Assembly (NCBI RefSeq): GCF_024609765.1
Contig: NZ_JANFDG010000005.1
Span: 124,001-188,000, forward strand
Reading direction: 5' to 3'
Length of the DNA: 64,000 nucleotides
Origin: Shinella pollutisoli
GTDB lineage: Bacteria; Pseudomonadota; Alphaproteobacteria; Rhizobiales; Rhizobiaceae
Below are positions 61,237 to 64,000 of the stretch, in pieces. How positions within the stretch are numbered: the stretch's first letter is position 1; each line of letters begins with the position of its first letter. The notes under the pieces are model-generated. The model saw only the letters and a program-made list of their open reading frames with translations. It ran no database searches and was not told where the DNA came from. Made by a program: the position numbers and the translations under genes.

Positions 61237-62529
61237 CTACCCCAGCGAATGCACCCGCTTGCCGGCAACATAGGTGCTGACGGCACGCCCCGTAAAGCGG
61301 GCATCCTCGAAGGCGGTGTTCTTCGAGCGCGAGACGAAGGTGTCGCGCGTCGCAAGCCATGGCTCGTCGGGATCGATCAGCACGATGTCGGCCGCAGCCC
61401 CCGGCGCGAGCGTGCCGGCGTCGAGACCGAAGATCTTTGCGGGCCGCGTCGACAGCGCATCGACGAGCCGCATCAAGGGCACCTCGCCGCTGTGGTGCAG
61501 GCGGAGTGCCGCGGCGAGCATCGTCTCCAGCCCGATCGCCCCGTCGGCGGCGTCGGCGAAGGGCAGGCGCTTGGTGTCGACGTCCTGCGGGTCGTGCGAG
61601 GAGACGATGATGTCGATCGTCCCCTTCGCCAATGCGTCGACCATCGCCTTGCGGTCGTCCTCGCCGCGCAAGGGCGGCGAGAGCTTGAAGAAGGTGCGGT
61701 ACTCGCCGATGTCGTTCTCGTTCAGCGTCAGGTGGTTGATCGAGATGCCGCAGGTGACGTTCGCCCCGCGCGCCCGGGCGATCTCGATGGCGTCCGCCGA
61801 TTCCGGCACGGAGATCTGCGCGGCATGGTAGGCGGCCGTGGTCAGGCCGGCGATGCGGAGATCCCGTTCGAGCGGGATCAGCTCCGCCTCGCGCGGCGTG
61901 CCGGAGAGGCCGAGCCAGCTTGCAAGCAGCCCTTCGTTCATGACGCCGCCGGCGCCGAGGTGCTTGTCGCGCGTCTCCAGCGCGATGACGCCGCCGAAGG
62001 TGCGGGCATAGGTCATGGCGCGGCGCAGCACCTGCGCGTTGTGCACGGGGTGGCGGCCGTTGGTGAAGGCGACGGCGCCGGCCTCCTTGAGCAGGCCGAA
62101 TTCCGTCATCTCCTCGCCGGCGAGACCCTTGGTCAGCGCTGCGGCCGGATGGATGTTGACGACCGCCTTGTCGCGCGCCGTCTTCAGCACGAACTCGACC
62201 AGCGCCACGTCGTCGATGACCGGATCGGTGTCCGGCATCATGATGAAGGAGGTGACGCCGCCCGCCGCCGCGGCGCGCGCGGCCGATTCGATCGTCTCGC
62301 GATGCTCGCCGCCCGGCTCGCCGACGAAGACGCGCGCGTCGACGAGGCCCGGCGCGGCGATCAGCCCGCGTCCGTCGACCACCTCGGCCCCTTCCGGCGC
62401 GCCCTGGTTCAGCGCGCCGGCGCCCGCGGCGGCGATCCGGCCGTTCTCGACGACGATGGCGCCCTTTTCATCGACGTTGCGCGACGGGTCGAGGATGCGG
62501 ACGTTCTGGATGACGGTCGTGCGGCTCAT
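61237..62529 (-). CDS. pyrC: dihydroorotase homologue, probably catalytically inactive (PyrC'/PyrX type)
   Basis: 430 residues; amidohydrolase fold with composite start [20 protein letters not shown] and [20 protein letters not shown]. However, the metal sites are changed: the usual HxH after GLVD reads [11 protein letters not shown] (Arg66, Phe68), the lHxED block reads ALETRDKH, the HVS block reads AAQISVPES, and the catalytic DHAPH reads SHDPQ (Ser311, Gln315). These are the losses of the non-catalytic PyrC' of Pseudomonas-type ATCase complexes. It overlaps pyrB by ATGA and may act as a structural partner; a real dihydroorotase should then be encoded elsewhere. Confidence 0.9.
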   Translation of the reverse strand: MSRTTVIQNVRILDPSRNVDEKGAIVVENGRIAAAGAGALNQGAPEGAEVVDGRGLIAAPGLVDARVFVGEPGGEHRETIESAARAAAAGGVTSFIMMPDTDPVIDDVALVEFVLKTARDKAVVNIHPAAALTKGLAGEEMTEFGLLKEAGAVAFTNGRHPVHNAQVLRRAMTYARTFGGVIALETRDKHLGAGGVMNEGLLASWLGLSGTPREAELIPLERDLRIAGLTTAAYHAAQISVPESADAIEIARARGANVTCGISINHLTLNENDIGEYRTFFKLSPPLRGEDDRKAMVDALAKGTIDIIVSSHDPQDVDTKRLPFADAADGAIGLETMLAAALRLHHSGEVPLMRLVDALSTRPAKIFGLDAGTLAPGAAADIVLIDPDEPWLATRDTFVSRSKNTAFEDARFTGRAVSTYVAGKRVHSLG

Positions 62530-63467
62530 GCGCGGGGCTCCCGGTTCTGCGAGAGAAGAAGCGTTTCCATCACGGCCATGCGCACGGCGACCCCCATCTC
62601 GACCTGCTGCTCGATCACGCTCTGCGGCCCGTCGGCGATCTCCGAGGCGATCTCGACGCCGCGGTTCATCGGGCCGGGATGCATGACCAGCGCATCCGCC
62701 TTCGCCGCTTTCAGCTTCTCCGCGTCGAGGCCGTAATAGTGGAAATATTCGCGCACCGAGGGCACGAAGGCGCCGGACATGCGCTCGCGCTGCAGGCGCA
62801 GCATCATCACCACGTCGGCGTCCTTCAGCCCCTCAGCCATCGAGTGGTAGACCTCGGCGCCCATCTCGGCGATGCCGGAGGGGAGCAGCGTCGGCGGCGC
62901 GACGACGCGCACGCGCGCGCCCATGGCGTTGAGCAGCAGGATGTTCGAGCGGGCGACGCGCGAATGCAAGACGTCGCCGCAGATCGCCACGATGATGCGC
63001 GAGAGCTTGCCCCGGGCCCGGCGGATCGTCAGCGCGTCGAGCAGCGCCTGGGTCGGATGCTCGTGCTGGCCGTCGCCGGCGTTCACCACCGCGCAGGAGA
63101 CCTTTTGGGCGAGCAGGGCGGCGGCCCCGGCGGAGGAGTGGCGCACCACCAGAACGTCGGGGTGCATGGCGTTCAGCGTCATCGCCGTGTCGATCAGCGT
63201 CTCGCCCTTCTTCACCGAGGAATTGCCGACCGACATGTTCATCACGTCCGCGCCGAGACGCTTTCCGGCGAGCTCGAAGGAGGATTGCGTGCGCGTCGAG
63301 GCCTCGAAGAACAGGTTGATCTGGGTGAGGCCGCGCAGCGTCGAGGTCTTCTTCTCGCGCTGGCGGGAGATCTTCACGGCCTCGTCGGCCCGGTCGAGCA
63401 GGAGCGTGATGTCCTGCTCGGTCAGGCCCTTGATGCCGAGGAGGTGGCGATGCGGAAAGAGGTCCAT
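62526..63467 (-). CDS. pyrB: aspartate carbamoyltransferase catalytic subunit
   Basis: 313 residues from ATG 63467 ([20 protein letters not shown]), with GGAG upstream. [20 protein letters not shown] (carbamoyl-phosphate loop STRTxxSFE), [20 protein letters not shown] and [20 protein letters not shown]. Catalyses carbamoyl phosphate + aspartate in pyrimidine synthesis. No regulatory PyrI is adjacent; the partner is the overlapping pyrC'. Confidence 0.96.
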   Translation of the reverse strand: MDLFPHRHLLGIKGLTEQDITLLLDRADEAVKISRQREKKTSTLRGLTQINLFFEASTRTQSSFELAGKRLGADVMNMSVGNSSVKKGETLIDTAMTLNAMHPDVLVVRHSSAGAAALLAQKVSCAVVNAGDGQHEHPTQALLDALTIRRARGKLSRIIVAICGDVLHSRVARSNILLLNAMGARVRVVAPPTLLPSGIAEMGAEVYHSMAEGLKDADVVMMLRLQRERMSGAFVPSVREYFHYYGLDAEKLKAAKADALVMHPGPMNRGVEIASEIADGPQSVIEQQVEMGVAVRMAVMETLLLSQNREPRA

Positions 63468-63606
63468 GGGGCTCCGCCTCAACTGTCGTGGATATGCGGG
63501 CTTTCCTTAGAGCCTCGCTCCCGCCCCGGCAAGGAAAAGACGGGCCTTTCGCCGCATTCCCACGCTTTTCTGAGGCCGCCCGCGTCCCCCCGTTTCGTCC
63601 GCTCCG

Positions 63607-63621
63607 GAACTGGGCTAGAAC
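63607..63621 (+). promoter_or_regulatory. LexA-like box upstream of aidB
   Basis: GAAC-TGGGCTA-GAAC, an exact GAAC-N7-GAAC, 6 bp before the ATG of the aidB-like gene. Same distance and layout as at dinB. It could also be a chance match, as the region doubles as the -10 zone. Confidence 0.45.
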
Positions 63622-63627
63622 CCCTCC

Positions 63628-64000
63628 ATGACTCGCGACGCACGCACCGAACAGAAACTCGCCGATCTCAACCAGCCGCCGCTCTGGTCGGGCATCAACG
63701 CCTACCGCTCCGACCCGCTGCTGGTCGACGCCACAGACGCGATGCCGAAGGCGCTGCGCGACGAGTTCGACGCCATCGGCCGCTACGTCACCTCGCCGGA
63801 GGCGCAGGAGCTCGCCCGCATGGCCAACCACGGCGTGCCGGAGCTGCGCACCCACGGGCCGCGCGGCGAGCGCATCGACGTCGTCGATTTCCATCCCGCC
63901 TGGCATGCGCTGATGCGCCGCTCGATGGCAAGCGGCCTGCATTCCTCGCTGTGGGAGACCGTCGCCGACGAGAAGGGCAGGGCGCACAAGGCCCGCGCCG
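63628..64000 (+). CDS. aidB: AidB-like acyl-CoA dehydrogenase family protein, partial
   Basis: The first 124 residues of a gene that runs off the right edge. LNQPPLWSGINAYRSDPLLV, SPEAQELARMANHGVPELRT, HGPRGERIDVVDFHPAWHAL and MRRSMASGLHSSLWE align block by block with the start of E. coli AidB, an FAD protein of the adaptive response to alkylation damage. Only the N-terminal helical domain is visible; the FAD/DNA-binding parts lie outside the window. Confidence 0.85.
   Translation, partial: MTRDARTEQKLADLNQPPLWSGINAYRSDPLLVDATDAMPKALRDEFDAIGRYVTSPEAQELARMANHGVPELRTHGPRGERIDVVDFHPAWHALMRRSMASGLHSSLWETVADEKGRAHKARA

Overview
The window is a GC-rich (about two thirds G+C), gene-dense chromosomal segment of an alphaproteobacterium. 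Gene content and order point to the Rhizobiaceae (Ensifer/Sinorhizobium/Shinella-like): an rkp capsule locus with a type I FAS/PKS-like RkpA, a complete 14-gene nuo operon followed by birA and RNase J, proS-lolC-lolD-dnaE, divK-pleD, and topA-rnr. A genus cannot be fixed from the sequence alone. Nothing in the window looks like a prophage, plasmid, transposase or CRISPR array. The mobile-looking material is small: short palindromic intergenic repeats of two or three families, and one 23S-IVS-type four-helix-bundle gene sitting inside the nuo operon between 7-bp repeat tracts. Layout. 1-13.8 kb: surface polysaccharide locus. An orphan two-to-four-TM protein resembling Pycsar effectors faces a KpsS/RkpJ-like gene and an LTA-synthase-like membrane sulfatase (minus strand). 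The divergent rkpA-rkpG-rkpH cluster encodes a multidomain fatty acyl synthase (KS-AT-DH-ER-KR-ACP), a PLP alpha-oxoamine synthase and an SDR that looks like 3-ketosphinganine reductase. Together they could make a sphingoid-like lipid for a capsule. 13.8-16.5 kb: small proteins, tRNA-Val(UAC), three identical tandem tRNA-Asp(GUC) units and an SPFH protein. 16.7-36.1 kb: nuoA-N with three extra genes (four-helix bundle, secreted 80-aa protein, HhH protein paralogous to the NuoE tail), then birA, rnj and DUF1467. 36.1-44.8 kb: a candidate sRNA antiparallel to proS, then proS, lolC, lolD, a periplasmic protein, a tiny 28-aa membrane protein behind a LexA-type operator, and dnaE. 45-51 kb: L,D-transpeptidase, dinB (also with a LexA box), DUF3572, the cell-cycle regulators divK-pleD, and a second candidate sRNA. 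51-64 kb: minus-strand topA, rnr, DUF983, NUDIX, MFS, rpmG and pyrB-pyrC'-plsY-dprA. The window ends inside an aidB-like gene with a third LexA-like box. The most interesting signals are: (1) a probable SOS mini-regulon with exact GAAC-N7-GAAC boxes in front of a SidA-sized 28-aa membrane protein, dinB and aidB; (2) the possible sphingoid-base route encoded by rkpAGH; (3) two structured intergenic RNA candidates; (4) the pyrC next to pyrB, which has lost its metal ligands; and (5) the IVS-type insertion within the complex I operon.
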